Assembly: GCF_964021845.1 (NCBI RefSeq)
Contig: NZ_CAXHZC010000002.1
Coordinates: 496,001-560,000 of the forward strand
Origin: Arcticibacterium sp964021845
GTDB lineage: Bacteria > Bacteroidota > Bacteroidia > Cytophagales > Spirosomataceae
Reading direction: 5' to 3'
DNA: 64,000 bases
In this document: piece after piece, positions 51,881-61,142 of the stretch
Layout of the letters: each line of letters begins with the position of its first letter
How positions within the stretch are numbered: the stretch's first letter is position 1
The notes under the pieces: model-generated
What the model was told of the DNA's origin: nothing
Databases searched by the model: none
Seen by the model: only the letters and a program-made list of their open reading frames with translations
Position numbers and translations under genes: made by a program

Positions 51881-52963
51881 AGCCAATTGAAGAGACGTAT
51901 CAAGGAAAACCATCTTCGCACGAACGTTTCGCTCTATATGAAAAATGCCTTCGTCTACTAGTTCAGAAATCTTTTGGAGGTTATTGATATTAAAAACTTT
52001 AGAAAAATTACGTACAAATTCTAATTGTTTTTTTTCCAGCTTAACCATGTTCTCATTGCCTCCGGCAACTAAAAAAATCTCTCTAAAAATAGTTAAAGAA
52101 TATTCTAACATATTTTTCTGTTGTTCCTTAGAAAAGCTGTCAAACTCCTCTGAACAGTTCACCAGTTGGGTCAAATTAAAGGCAAAACAGTATCTCATCC
52201 AGCTAGCAAACCAGTCGTGCTCGTTGGTATTATTAGCACTTGATAGTTTAATGGCTCTATTTAAATTCCCATTGGCCAAAATGGTTAATTCTTGAACCCT
52301 ATCTTCTGTAATTCCTTTTTGTGTCAAATAAGCTTTGACATCTTCATCTTTAAATTTAGGCACCGCAAAACGCTGTACTCTAGATAATATGGTGGTAAGT
52401 AAAGACTGTGAATTATTACAAACCAAAAGAAAGAAGGTTTTTTCTGGTGGTTCTTCTAGAACCTTGAGAATAGCGTTAGCTGTAGAAATACTGAGTAATT
52501 CTGGCAGCCAGATATAAACCAATTTATAACCACCTTCGTAAGATTTTAAAGATAAGTTTTGAATCAGTTTCCGTGCCTCTTCTACTGGGATATTACCTTG
52601 CTTGATTTGAATTTTCTCTAACCAATCTGTCAAATTTCCGTAAACGTTCTCTTGAACAAAAGAACGCCACTCGGCCATAAAGGTTTCTGACGATATTTTT
52701 TTACCTCCAGCGGTAGGAAAAATAAAAGAAATATCAGGGTGAGCAAGCTTATCAATTTTTGAGCATGAAGGGCAGGCTCCGCATGAATCAGTTTCAGTAG
52801 GTTTTTCACAGTTAACATAAGCACCAAAAGCAAGAGCCAATGCTAAGTTCCCAGAGCCTTCTGCACCATGAAATAATTGGGCATGAGCCACATGATTTTT
52901 CTTAACGGCAGCTACTAAAGTTGCTTTTTCTTCTTCTAGCCCTATGATGTCTGAAAAACGCAT
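51866..52963 (-). CDS. holB: DNA polymerase III delta' subunit
   Basis: A 365-aa clamp-loader subunit with an AAA+ core. LFHGAEGSGNLALALAFG corresponds to the P-loop, with Lys replaced by Asn, as expected for non-hydrolysing delta'. The zinc module CGACPSCSKI follows (C residues ~61-67), and sensor-like LEEPPEKTFFLLVCNN...TILSRVQRF. Loads the beta clamp during replication. The start is 3 nt after the glmU-like stop, so the pair is co-transcribed. Confidence 0.9.
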   Translation of the reverse strand: MRFSDIIGLEEEKATLVAAVKKNHVAHAQLFHGAEGSGNLALALAFGAYVNCEKPTETDSCGACPSCSKIDKLAHPDISFIFPTAGGKKISSETFMAEWRSFVQENVYGNLTDWLEKIQIKQGNIPVEEARKLIQNLSLKSYEGGYKLVYIWLPELLSISTANAILKVLEEPPEKTFFLLVCNNSQSLLTTILSRVQRFAVPKFKDEDVKAYLTQKGITEDRVQELTILANGNLNRAIKLSSANNTNEHDWFASWMRYCFAFNLTQLVNCSEEFDSFSKEQQKNMLEYSLTIFREIFLVAGGNENMVKLEKKQLEFVRNFSKVFNINNLQKISELVDEGIFHIERNVRAKMVFLDTSLQLAKLIK

Positions 52964-52966
52964 CTA

Positions 52967-54139
52967 CTATATTTGAGTTTTTTTATCCTCCAGAATGTGT
53001 ACTAGTATTTTCTCATCTTCGGCTGAGAGTTCCATGTCTCTTCTGCCCATGGTAGCGTTTATCACTTCTTTGGCTTTATCAAATCTATACGGGCTGTATC
53101 CTTCCAATTTGCCACCCCATGTAAATGAAGGTATAAATTTCTCTTGAAATCCTGCTCCAAATACATTAGAACTAACGCCTATTACAGTACCTGTATTAAA
53201 CATGGTACTTATGCCGGCTTTAGTAAAATCGCCCATAAATGTTCCACAAAAAAGCTCACCTGTTTTGACTAGAGCTTCTTGGGCATAATTATAAAGCTTC
53301 ACTTCTTTATAGTCATTCTTTAAATTCGAGTTGTTGGTATTGGCTCCCAAATTACACCACTCTCCTATATATGAATTGCCCAAAAAGCCATCATGTGCTT
53401 TATTACTAAAACCATAAAAAACAGTATTACCAACCTCTCCTCCTACTCTGCTCACGGGTCCTAAAGTAGTATTGGGCCTTATTCTAGCACCAAAAGCCAC
53501 CATGCTTTTTTCACAAATAGCAGCGGGCCCTATTATGACGGCACCCTCCTGAACTACGGCATTCTTGCCAATATAAATAGGGCCTTCTTCGGCATTTAAA
53601 ATACAAGCTTTAAATTTTGCTCCTTTTTCAATAAAAATATTATTGGACGAGTAGACCTTGGTGTATGGGTCACTTATTTTCTCCGATAACCTGCCTTTGG
53701 TAATTAAGGCAAAATCATATGCTATCTCCGTTCTATTTTGATGAAACAAATCTGGTAGTTCTCTTAAAACATGAGCATCATTTTCTTTTAAGGTTTTTAC
53801 TTTTTCATTATCAAAATCGCCAAATCTGTCAGAAGCATAGGCCACTACTTCCTCTCCAAATTTAATACACTCGCCAAATGACAAACTTCTCAAAAGTCTT
53901 TCAAAACCCGTAGTAGGTAAAAATGAGGCATTGATATAGATATTTTCCTTGACAGCATGGTAGGCAAACTTTTTTTGGAGGTAAGCTTCTGTCAGAAATG
54001 AAACTTTAGCTTTTAAACGCCGCTCCCATTTCTCATTAATGGTCAAAATTCCAACCCTGAGGTTTCCTATGGGTCTGGTAAGAGTAAGCGGCTTTAGCTG
54101 ATTACGGTATGTGGTATCTTCGAAAAGAATAATGTTCAT
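52967..54139 (-). CDS. GlmU-like sugar nucleotidyltransferase/acetyltransferase (alternative Bacteroidota form)
   Basis: A 390-aa protein. The N-terminal nucleotidyltransferase-like part has LFEDTTYRNQLKPLTLTRPIGNLRVGI. A left-handed beta-helix of hexapeptide repeats follows from about 170 (YIGKNAVVQEGAVIIGPAAIC). From recall, this matches the 'alternative bacterial GlmU' family thought to make UDP-GlcNAc in Bacteroidota, which lack canonical GlmU. The usual GlmU pyrophosphorylase loop LAAGxGTRM is absent. ATG 54139 is chosen over the longer frame. Confidence 0.85.
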   Translation of the reverse strand: MNIILFEDTTYRNQLKPLTLTRPIGNLRVGILTINEKWERRLKAKVSFLTEAYLQKKFAYHAVKENIYINASFLPTTGFERLLRSLSFGECIKFGEEVVAYASDRFGDFDNEKVKTLKENDAHVLRELPDLFHQNRTEIAYDFALITKGRLSEKISDPYTKVYSSNNIFIEKGAKFKACILNAEEGPIYIGKNAVVQEGAVIIGPAAICEKSMVAFGARIRPNTTLGPVSRVGGEVGNTVFYGFSNKAHDGFLGNSYIGEWCNLGANTNNSNLKNDYKEVKLYNYAQEALVKTGELFCGTFMGDFTKAGISTMFNTGTVIGVSSNVFGAGFQEKFIPSFTWGGKLEGYSPYRFDKAKEVINATMGRRDMELSAEDEKILVHILEDKKTQI

Positions 54140-54152
54140 AAAGCAAAAATAA

Positions 54153-54181
54153 AGCCTCATTGGCATAGCACCAATGAGGCT
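54153..54181 (-). terminator. terminator of the S8 protease gene
   Basis: AGCCTCATTGG (54153-54163) pairs with CCAATGAGGCT (54171-54181) around a 7-nt loop. On the minus strand it is followed by TTATTTTT. It separates the protease from the glmU-holB operon. Confidence 0.85.
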
Positions 54182-54201
54182 CCCATATAAATTATTTCAG
54201 C

Positions 54202-55794
54202 TTATTGTTCGGTCGTAAGTTCAATAGCCATCTTAACAGCTTCATATGCATTCACAAGCCCCCCAGTACTACTTAAAGAGCCAAAACGGCCTTCTTTCTC
54301 ACCACCTGGCAATATCACTTCTTGGTCTTTTAATTTCACAGAAGATTGCAAAATTATTTCTTTCAACTGAACCGCTGTTAAAGTAGGAAAATAAGACTTT
54401 AACAATGCCGCTACCCCAGTAACTGCGGGGGCTGCCATACTGGTACCTTGCTTTTCGCCGTACTTTGAATCTGGTTCAGTACTGTAAATAGCTACTCCAG
54501 GAGCAAAAACATCAACCGACTTTTTACCATAATTACTAAAGTCGGCAACCATTTTAAGTCCATCTTCATAAGAAGAGGCTCCTACTCCAATCCAATTTTT
54601 GGCCTCACCACCTTTCTTGTAGTATTTAGTAGGATAGTGTGTTTCCACGTCCACATTTGCATTATCATTACCTGCAGCTGAAATTAGAAGTACATCATTT
54701 TCTTCAGCATATTTGATGGCATCATCTACCCATCCTTTTTCTGGAGAATAGGGCTTACCAAAACTCATGTTGATAATTTTAGCTCCATTGTCTACGGCAT
54801 ATCTTATGGCATTAGCCACATCTTTATCTCTTTCATCACCGCCAGGCACGGTTCTCACTACCATGATTTTGGCATCATTTGCCACCCCTTTTACTCCAAG
54901 TTCATTATTTCTATTTGCCGCTATAATTCCTGAAACGTGCGTACCATGTAGTGCTCTTGGCCCCCTAACCTCATTATTCCCATATTTGCCATACTCCAAT
55001 TTGTCAGGATTATCTCCCACTACTGCTCTTGGGTTAATATCTGTATTATAATTGAAATTTAACTGGTCTTTAAAGTGCTCAATACCTTCATTAATTCCAG
55101 CTAAATCGGCTCCCATTTCATTCATTCTTAACCAATATTGTTTAGCCTGACGCACTCTCAAATCGACTTTGGAATCATCAATACCTTCTACTTCTGATTT
55201 ACCAAAGGTTTCAACACCTAAAACATCACCTAAAATTTCTTCCGTAATAGTAAGATTCTCCTTAAGCGATTCATACATAGGAAGATACTGCTCCGCCTCT
55301 TTCCTATTTTCAGCTATCTCGCTTTTTATTTTTTGTAAAGTGTTGTACTCCTCTTTATACTTCCTGAGCAGTCTCTTTTTTGGATTCTCACCAAAAAGCT
55401 CACTATACTTAATAAACAACCTTGCGGCCTCTAATTGCTCTTGCTCTACATCTGTGCCGTCGGCCCCGCCAATAAAGTCCCAACCGTTTATATCATCTAC
55501 AAAACCGTTGTTATCATCATCTTTTCCATTATTCGGAATTTCGCCTTCATTGACCCAAATCTTTCCTTTCAAGTCTTCATGCTCAATATCTACTCCGGAA
55601 TCAACCACACCCACTATAACAGTTTTGCTAGTTCTATCTTTAAGAAGTTCGTTATAAGCTTTTTCTACACTCATTCCTCTAACCCCATCTTGTTCATAAT
55701 CAAGATTAAACCAATTTGCTTTGGTTTTAAGGTCTTGGGCAGAGGCTCCCACAAAAAGGCACACACACAGCGAAGCTAAAATTGACTTCTTCAT
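54202..55794 (-). CDS. secreted subtilisin-family (S8) serine protease with an internal insertion
   Basis: A 530-aa protein with signal peptide MKKSILASLCVCLFVGASAQ. Catalytic residues are D65 (VVDSGVDIEHEDLKG), H283 (HGTHVSG) and S452 (QGTSMAAPAVTG), with the oxyanion Asn in SAAGND. Between Asp and His lies an insertion of about 170 residues (~115-275), Lys/Glu-rich with coiled-coil character, so the D-H distance is 218 rather than ~40. It may be a docking or regulatory domain. There is no C-terminal sorting domain. Confidence 0.93.
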   Translation of the reverse strand: MKKSILASLCVCLFVGASAQDLKTKANWFNLDYEQDGVRGMSVEKAYNELLKDRTSKTVIVGVVDSGVDIEHEDLKGKIWVNEGEIPNNGKDDDNNGFVDDINGWDFIGGADGTDVEQEQLEAARLFIKYSELFGENPKKRLLRKYKEEYNTLQKIKSEIAENRKEAEQYLPMYESLKENLTITEEILGDVLGVETFGKSEVEGIDDSKVDLRVRQAKQYWLRMNEMGADLAGINEGIEHFKDQLNFNYNTDINPRAVVGDNPDKLEYGKYGNNEVRGPRALHGTHVSGIIAANRNNELGVKGVANDAKIMVVRTVPGGDERDKDVANAIRYAVDNGAKIINMSFGKPYSPEKGWVDDAIKYAEENDVLLISAAGNDNANVDVETHYPTKYYKKGGEAKNWIGVGASSYEDGLKMVADFSNYGKKSVDVFAPGVAIYSTEPDSKYGEKQGTSMAAPAVTGVAALLKSYFPTLTAVQLKEIILQSSVKLKDQEVILPGGEKEGRFGSLSSTGGLVNAYEAVKMAIELTTEQ

Positions 55795-55903
55795 CCAGTT
55801 TTAATTTGTTGACTTAAAAATAAGTTGCGAATTACGTAATAAACTTTTAAGAATAAAAAATATTGTTAATATCCAATTCTTTTAAGTTTTGTTAAGATCA
55901 AAA

Positions 55904-55931
55904 AAAGCCCCCGATTTTCATCGAGGGCTTT
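55904..55931. terminator. terminator after the DUF937-OmpA gene
   Basis: AAAGCCCCCGA (55904-55914) pairs with TCGAGGGCTTT (55921-55931) with a 6-nt loop and A/T tails on both sides. It serves the minus-strand gene that ends at 55953. Confidence 0.85.
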
Positions 55932-55952
55932 CCGTCTAGAGAAAACTCTTAA

Positions 55953-57383
55953 TTATTTCACTTTCACCACCACAGGACCATCTCCCTGAACAGGATTTGA
56001 TAATACCTGAATACGAGAAGTGCTTATTCCTGCTTCATACAAAGCTCCTTGAAGCCCGTAGGCTCTATCTTCTGCTACACGGACTGAAGAACCCGTTCCT
56101 GCTATTTGAATTGATTTTGCCGGGTTGCTTTTCAAATAAGAAACCACATCATTCAAAGCCCCTTTACTTCTAATTTCGGCACTGTTACTTTTAAAGCTCA
56201 AACCATTTATTCCAGAAAAACTATTAGATTCACCAAGTTTTACCGACATAGGTCTGGTGTCCGAAGTTGCTCTTTCTGGCGTTACCGTAGGCTGCTTATT
56301 TTGGCTTGGTGAGGTATTTCTTGCTGGCTCAGGAGCACTTCTCACTGGAGTCTCTGTTTTGGGAGCTGTTTTTTCTGAAACCACTTTATTATTAGAAAAT
56401 GCTGGACTATCAAAATCCTCATCTGCGTCTGTTTTAAGGTCAGCGTTGGATGCTGCATTTGCTCCTTCTTTAACAGATAGGTCATTTAAGCCAGTATTAC
56501 CAGTAGAACCTATTGTTGCCATTTTATTTCTATCTGTCTCTAAGTTTTCAAACATCTTCTTTTCAGATTCGTAAAAGGAAGAATCTTTTGAACTGATTTC
56601 GTCCGCAGTTTTTGGAGTTCCTTGATATTTACCTCTAAAAGTATAAAACATAGCAGCCAAACCTAAGATGGCTAAAAACACCCAAGCCAACCAATTTATA
56701 GAACCTTCTGAATTTCCTTCTTTTTTACTTTTTTGTTTGTTAACTGTTTGAGATGGTTCTTTTACCACTGGAGCTGGAGCAATAGCAGGTGCTGGTTTTG
56801 ATATTTCTGGGGTAGGTACATAAATTTCTTTTGGAGGTACAGAGGAAGTACCAGAGAAGCCTAAACTTCCCAAAAGAACTGCCGACGTACCAGCTTCCGT
56901 ACTTAATCCAGCATTACTTAATTTCGCAGTAAATCCATCTAAATTTAGGCCTTCTGTTTTTATGCTTTTGCCTAAAACTCCTAATATGAGGGGGGCTGAT
57001 AAACTAAAGAGAGAAGATGCTGATGTCTTACTTAAAGCACCTATTTCTGCAATTTTATCAATCAAAACACCTGCTTTACTATTAAAGAAATGGTTATTAA
57101 TATTCTTCCCAATAGTAATTAAAAGCTGAACTTTATCAGGGTTGTTAAAAAGTCTTGGAAGATCGTCCGTTAAATCACCAGAGTGTCCGCCGTCATTAAT
57201 AACTTTAAGAATTTTGGCAGCGTTTCCATCATTTGTTGACACTCCTTTTAAGCCTCCCAACATTGCATTTAAAGACAAATCCAAAGACTTGCTCACCGCT
57301 TCAGCAGATTCGCCTAAAAAATTGCTAATCTTCTCTATTTCTGCTACTCCAATCTTAGACTTTAAGCCATTTATAATTTCCAT
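55953..57383 (-). CDS. DUF937-OmpA-like membrane protein
   Basis: A 476-aa protein in three parts: an N-terminal DUF937 helical domain (~1-180, VAEIEKISNFLGESAEAVSKSL), one central transmembrane helix (~231-248, INWLAWVFLAILGLAAMFYTF) and a long Ser/Pro/Thr linker. The C-terminal region (~375-476, LSFKSNSAEIRSKGALNDVVSYLKSN) is like an OmpA fold but without its canonical peptidoglycan residues. It probably links cytoplasmic and periplasmic sides of the envelope. Function unknown. Confidence 0.82.
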   Translation of the reverse strand: MEIINGLKSKIGVAEIEKISNFLGESAEAVSKSLDLSLNAMLGGLKGVSTNDGNAAKILKVINDGGHSGDLTDDLPRLFNNPDKVQLLITIGKNINNHFFNSKAGVLIDKIAEIGALSKTSASSLFSLSAPLILGVLGKSIKTEGLNLDGFTAKLSNAGLSTEAGTSAVLLGSLGFSGTSSVPPKEIYVPTPEISKPAPAIAPAPVVKEPSQTVNKQKSKKEGNSEGSINWLAWVFLAILGLAAMFYTFRGKYQGTPKTADEISSKDSSFYESEKKMFENLETDRNKMATIGSTGNTGLNDLSVKEGANAASNADLKTDADEDFDSPAFSNNKVVSEKTAPKTETPVRSAPEPARNTSPSQNKQPTVTPERATSDTRPMSVKLGESNSFSGINGLSFKSNSAEIRSKGALNDVVSYLKSNPAKSIQIAGTGSSVRVAEDRAYGLQGALYEAGISTSRIQVLSNPVQGDGPVVVKVK

Positions 57384-57489
57384 TATAGTATTTCAGTTCT
57401 GTCGAATTGATAAATTCATTCTTACTCCGTTTAAGAAAAACAAGAACTATGCCTAAAAGATTATGTAGAGCGGCTAATATATTTTTTAT

Positions 57490-58572
57490 CTAAAGCTTAT
57501 TATTTAGGCTTTCTAAAAGTTGACAGTACCTCTGAACCCCATACTTTATTTCACTGAGCTTTATAAACTCATCTGCCGAGTGAGATCTAGCCGATTCTCC
57601 CGGACCTAATTTAACTGTTTCAAAGGGCATTAGGGCTTGGTCTGATAGTGTAGGAGAGCCATAAGTTTTAAAACCTAAATCTGTGGCTACTTTAAGCAAA
57701 GGGTGACTAGGAGCTATACCGGATGAGTTTAATCTTAGTGACCTAGGTACAACCTCACAGTCCACGTTTTCTTTGATTATATCTAAACAATCTTGCAGGG
57801 AATAAGCATCCGTTACTCTTACGTCGACAGTAAACTTGCATGAATCTGGCACCACATTATGTTGACTCCCTGCATTTATAATGGTCAAAGACATTTTGAC
57901 CTTACCTAGCGAAGGCGAAACCTCAGAAAATTCATAATCTTTAAACCACTCCATATCTTTCAATGCCTTGTAAATAGCATTTTCACCTTCCTCCCGAGCG
58001 GCATGGCCAGGCTTACCTTTGCTATAGCAGTCTAGTACCATCAGACCTTTTTCGGCAATGGCTAAATCCATGCTAGTAGGCTCACCTACTATTCCAAAGT
58101 CTATTTTAGGCAGCTTTGCCAAAAGTGCTTCCACACCATTTTTACCAGAAACTTCTTCTTCGGCAGAAGCCGCCAAAACAAGGTTATAACTCAAATCGGA
58201 CCGGTAATAGAACTGCTCAAACGTAGCCATTAAAGAAACCAAAGGCCCTCCTGCATCATTACTACCTAAGCCATAAAGTACATCTCCCTCAATTATTGGA
58301 GAAAATGGGTCTTTGGTATAAGAGGCGTTTGGCTTTACCGTATCATGATGGCTGTTTAAAAGTATTGTCGGTTTTTCTTTATCAAAAAACTTATTCCGTG
58401 CCCATACATTATTAAGGAACCTTGAAAACGGAATGTTCCGCTCTCTAAAAAATTCTTCAATAGCCAGTGCTGTATTATCTTCTTCTCTACTTAAAGATGG
58501 TGTGGAAATTAGTTTTTGAAGCAATGCAATGGCTCCGTCAGTTATAGTGTTATCTATATTCATGGCTTTCAA
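57490..58572 (-). CDS. argE: M20-family N-acyl-ornithine deacylase
   Basis: A 360-aa zinc hydrolase that would release ornithine from its acetyl or succinyl derivative in arginine synthesis. Metal-binding motifs are LLNSHHDTVKPN (~71-82), LGSNDAGGP (~97-105), AASAEEEVSGKNG and the late SARSHSADEFI. Bacteroidota enzymes of this group may act on succinylated intermediates. It lies last in the ade-argB-argE order, 30 nt after argB. Confidence 0.88.
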   Translation of the reverse strand: MKAMNIDNTITDGAIALLQKLISTPSLSREEDNTALAIEEFFRERNIPFSRFLNNVWARNKFFDKEKPTILLNSHHDTVKPNASYTKDPFSPIIEGDVLYGLGSNDAGGPLVSLMATFEQFYYRSDLSYNLVLAASAEEEVSGKNGVEALLAKLPKIDFGIVGEPTSMDLAIAEKGLMVLDCYSKGKPGHAAREEGENAIYKALKDMEWFKDYEFSEVSPSLGKVKMSLTIINAGSQHNVVPDSCKFTVDVRVTDAYSLQDCLDIIKENVDCEVVPRSLRLNSSGIAPSHPLLKVATDLGFKTYGSPTLSDQALMPFETVKLGPGESARSHSADEFIKLSEIKYGVQRYCQLLESLNNKL

Positions 58573-58602
58573 TCCTTTCTAAAACTTATTCTTTTAATAA
58601 AC

Positions 58603-59385
58603 TTACATCAAAATTTGTGTCCCGGTTTCCCCTCTTTCTACGGCCGCCAAAAGCTCATTGGCTTCGCAAATAATAACCTTCTTAACTCCTTTATTAACTG
58701 CGTCAAAAGCGTTATCTAATTTTGGTATCATACCGTCATAAATTACGCCGCTTGCTTTATACTCCTCATAAAGCTTTGGTTTCAATACTGAAATCACAGA
58801 GTCATCATCCTCGGCATCTAACAAAACGCCTCTTTTTTCAAAGCAATAAATTAAATTAACCTCATGCTCTTCAGAGAGGGCCGTAGCAATGGCTGAAGCT
58901 TGTGTATCGGCATTGGTATTTAAAATACCGAAGTCTTTGTCAAAGGACAATGGAGCAAAAACTGGCGTAATCTTTTGACTTAATAAACTCGATACAAAAA
59001 CTGCATTTACACTATCAATATCACCCACATAACCGTAATCAATAGTCTTTACTGCTCTTTTGTGAGCTTTTATAACGCACGCATCAGCTCCTGTTAGCCC
59101 TATAGCATTACAATCTAATGATTGAAGCGAAGCCACTATTTTTTTATTTATTAAGCCACCATATACCATGGTAACCACATCTCTCATTTCGGCATTGGTA
59201 ATTCTTCGGCCTTCTACCATTTCAGTTTCTACGCCTAAATCCTTAGCTATTTTGGTAGCTACTTTACCTCCACCATGCACCAAAACTTTCTCACCAGAAA
59301 GAGCAGAAAAAGAAGTTAAAAATGCTTCTAATTTTGCATCATCATTGATAACATTTCCGCCAATTTTAATAATATTTATCACCAT
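58603..59385 (-). CDS. argB: acetylglutamate (or succinylglutamate) kinase
   Basis: A 260-aa amino-acid-kinase fold enzyme, the second step of arginine synthesis. Motifs: IKIGGNVINDD (~7-17), VLVHGGGKVATKIAKDLG (~34-51), GLTGADACVIKAHKR (~98-112) and GVIYDGMIPKLDNAFDAV near the end. Some Bacteroidota use N-succinylated substrate. It starts 2 nt after ade ends and 30 nt before argE. Confidence 0.92.
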   Translation of the reverse strand: MVINIIKIGGNVINDDAKLEAFLTSFSALSGEKVLVHGGGKVATKIAKDLGVETEMVEGRRITNAEMRDVVTMVYGGLINKKIVASLQSLDCNAIGLTGADACVIKAHKRAVKTIDYGYVGDIDSVNAVFVSSLLSQKITPVFAPLSFDKDFGILNTNADTQASAIATALSEEHEVNLIYCFEKRGVLLDAEDDDSVISVLKPKLYEEYKASGVIYDGMIPKLDNAFDAVNKGVKKVIICEANELLAAVERGETGTQILM

Positions 59386-59387
59386 AA

Positions 59388-61028
59388 TTACGCTCCTACT
59401 AAATCTACAAATTGAAATTTTTGACCATCAAAAAGCCCCTTATCAGAAAGTTTTAATGAAGGAATCACCAATAAAGCCATAAAAGATAGTGACATAAATG
59501 GAGCCGCTAATGTAGCACCGAGTACATCCTTTGAAAAACGGTCTATTTGCTCGTAATCTGCAGCTACTTCTTGCGGTTCTTTATTGCTCATCAAGCCTGC
59601 AATTGGTAAACCTAAGACACCCATTTTTTCGAGTGAAACGGCAGAAACTCCGCCCTTTTCTCTAATCACAAGATTGACAGCATCAGCAATGGCGGCATCA
59701 TCAATACCAACTGCTATAATATTATGTGAATCATGAGCCACTGAAGACGCAATAGCTCCTTCTTTTAAACCAAAACCGTGGATAAAACCTACAGAAACTG
59801 GGCTCGCGGTATATCTATTATATACCACCAATTTTAAAATATCATTTTCTACATCTGCCACTATTTCTTTACCTTCCAGTTTCATGTCTCTTTTGATAAA
59901 GTCCGTTATTAGCTGCCCGTCATTTACTTTAATGACATTTATTTTCTTAAACGGATCATCGCAAAGTACTTTCAAGTTTTTGCTTTCCAGGTTTACTGCT
60001 GAAAAGTTATTGACTACCTTACTTTTAGTTTGAGGAAGCTTAGACTGCCCTCTTTCTGCTACCAGCTTACCGTCTATATAGGTTTCTTGAACATGAAAAT
60101 CTCTTAAGTTACCCACTCTAATAAAGTCAGCTGGGTCACCTTCTAAAAGCAAACCTATTGGCAGTGAATAATGCTTTACTGGATTTAGCGAGGCCATCCT
60201 CAAAGCTTCAAAGAGACCTACACCTGCATCAATAGCCCTTGCCACCAAAGTATTTATATGACTTTTAATTAACTCGTCAGGGTGTTTATCATCAGAACAA
60301 AACATCATCTGATGAGACCATTCTTTTGCTAAAGGAATAAGTGCCTCAAAGTTCTTAGCTGCACTACCTTCTCTTATCAATATTTTAACTCCAAGCTTGA
60401 GCTTTTCTAAAGCCTCATCATACGTAAAACATTCGTGGTCTGTGCTTATTCCTTGGCTAAAATATTTGACAGCATCTTCTCCCCTAACTGCAGGTGCATG
60501 CCCGTCTATTGGCTTGCCTAATTGCTTGGCAATATTTAATTTTTCTATAACCTCCTCATCCTTAAATATTACACCGGGAAAATTCATCATTTCTGCCAAA
60601 TAAGATATTTCTGGCATATTTAGAAGCTCTTCTATTCCTTTAGGTCCGATAACTGCTCCTGCCGTTTCAAAAGAAGTGGCTGGCACACAAGAAGGTGCAC
60701 CAAAAGAAACTTTGAAAGGTGTTTGACGAGCATCTTCTATCATGTATTTGACACCATCAATGCCCAAAACATTAGCTATCTCATGTGGGTCAGAAACAGA
60801 ACCAACTGTTCCGTGTGTCAAAGCTACTCTACCAAAAGAAGCTGGACTTAGCATAGAACTTTCAATATGCACATGAGCATCTACAAAACCAGGGAGCAAA
60901 TAACTTTCCCCCTTCTTTTCTTCACCAAAATTCTTAATAGTAAATATTCTACCATCTTTCACAATGATTTCACCCCACAGAATGGTATTATCAAAAATAT
61001 TTACAACGTTTCCTTGTATTACCTCCAT
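59388..61028 (-). CDS. ade: adenine deaminase
   Basis: A 546-aa amidohydrolase converting adenine to hypoxanthine. Metal ligands are in LLPGFVDAHVHIESSML (~43-59), GHAPAVRGEDAVKYF (His, ~176-190), TDHECF and FCSDDKHPDELI (~243-254). The C-terminal Ade domain has FIHGFGLKEGAIASSVAHDSHNIIAVG. It is first gene of an operon with argB and argE. It could use the adenine released by AMP nucleosidase (22620-23396). Confidence 0.93.
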   Translation of the reverse strand: MEVIQGNVVNIFDNTILWGEIIVKDGRIFTIKNFGEEKKGESYLLPGFVDAHVHIESSMLSPASFGRVALTHGTVGSVSDPHEIANVLGIDGVKYMIEDARQTPFKVSFGAPSCVPATSFETAGAVIGPKGIEELLNMPEISYLAEMMNFPGVIFKDEEVIEKLNIAKQLGKPIDGHAPAVRGEDAVKYFSQGISTDHECFTYDEALEKLKLGVKILIREGSAAKNFEALIPLAKEWSHQMMFCSDDKHPDELIKSHINTLVARAIDAGVGLFEALRMASLNPVKHYSLPIGLLLEGDPADFIRVGNLRDFHVQETYIDGKLVAERGQSKLPQTKSKVVNNFSAVNLESKNLKVLCDDPFKKINVIKVNDGQLITDFIKRDMKLEGKEIVADVENDILKLVVYNRYTASPVSVGFIHGFGLKEGAIASSVAHDSHNIIAVGIDDAAIADAVNLVIREKGGVSAVSLEKMGVLGLPIAGLMSNKEPQEVAADYEQIDRFSKDVLGATLAAPFMSLSFMALLVIPSLKLSDKGLFDGQKFQFVDLVGA

Positions 61029-61092
61029 ATCATCATTTTAACAAATGGCAATTTAAGAATTATAATATCTAGAATTAGCCGTATAAACGAAA

Positions 61093-61123
61093 AAGGGTTG
61101 CTGAAATATATCCAGCAACCCTT
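61093..61123 (-). terminator. terminator of recQ
   Basis: AAGGGTTGCTG (61093-61103) pairs with CAGCAACCCTT (61113-61123) with a 9-nt loop. On the minus strand it is followed by TTTCGTTTATAC. Confidence 0.8.
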
Positions 61124-61142
61124 CCTTCAAAATCTTTAAAAT

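Noticed and set aside
55169..55779. Plus-strand frames of 114-162 aa inside the S8 protease gene
   Set aside because: They are antisense to a full catalytic-triad protease and have the Ser-rich composition of a reverse-complement reading.
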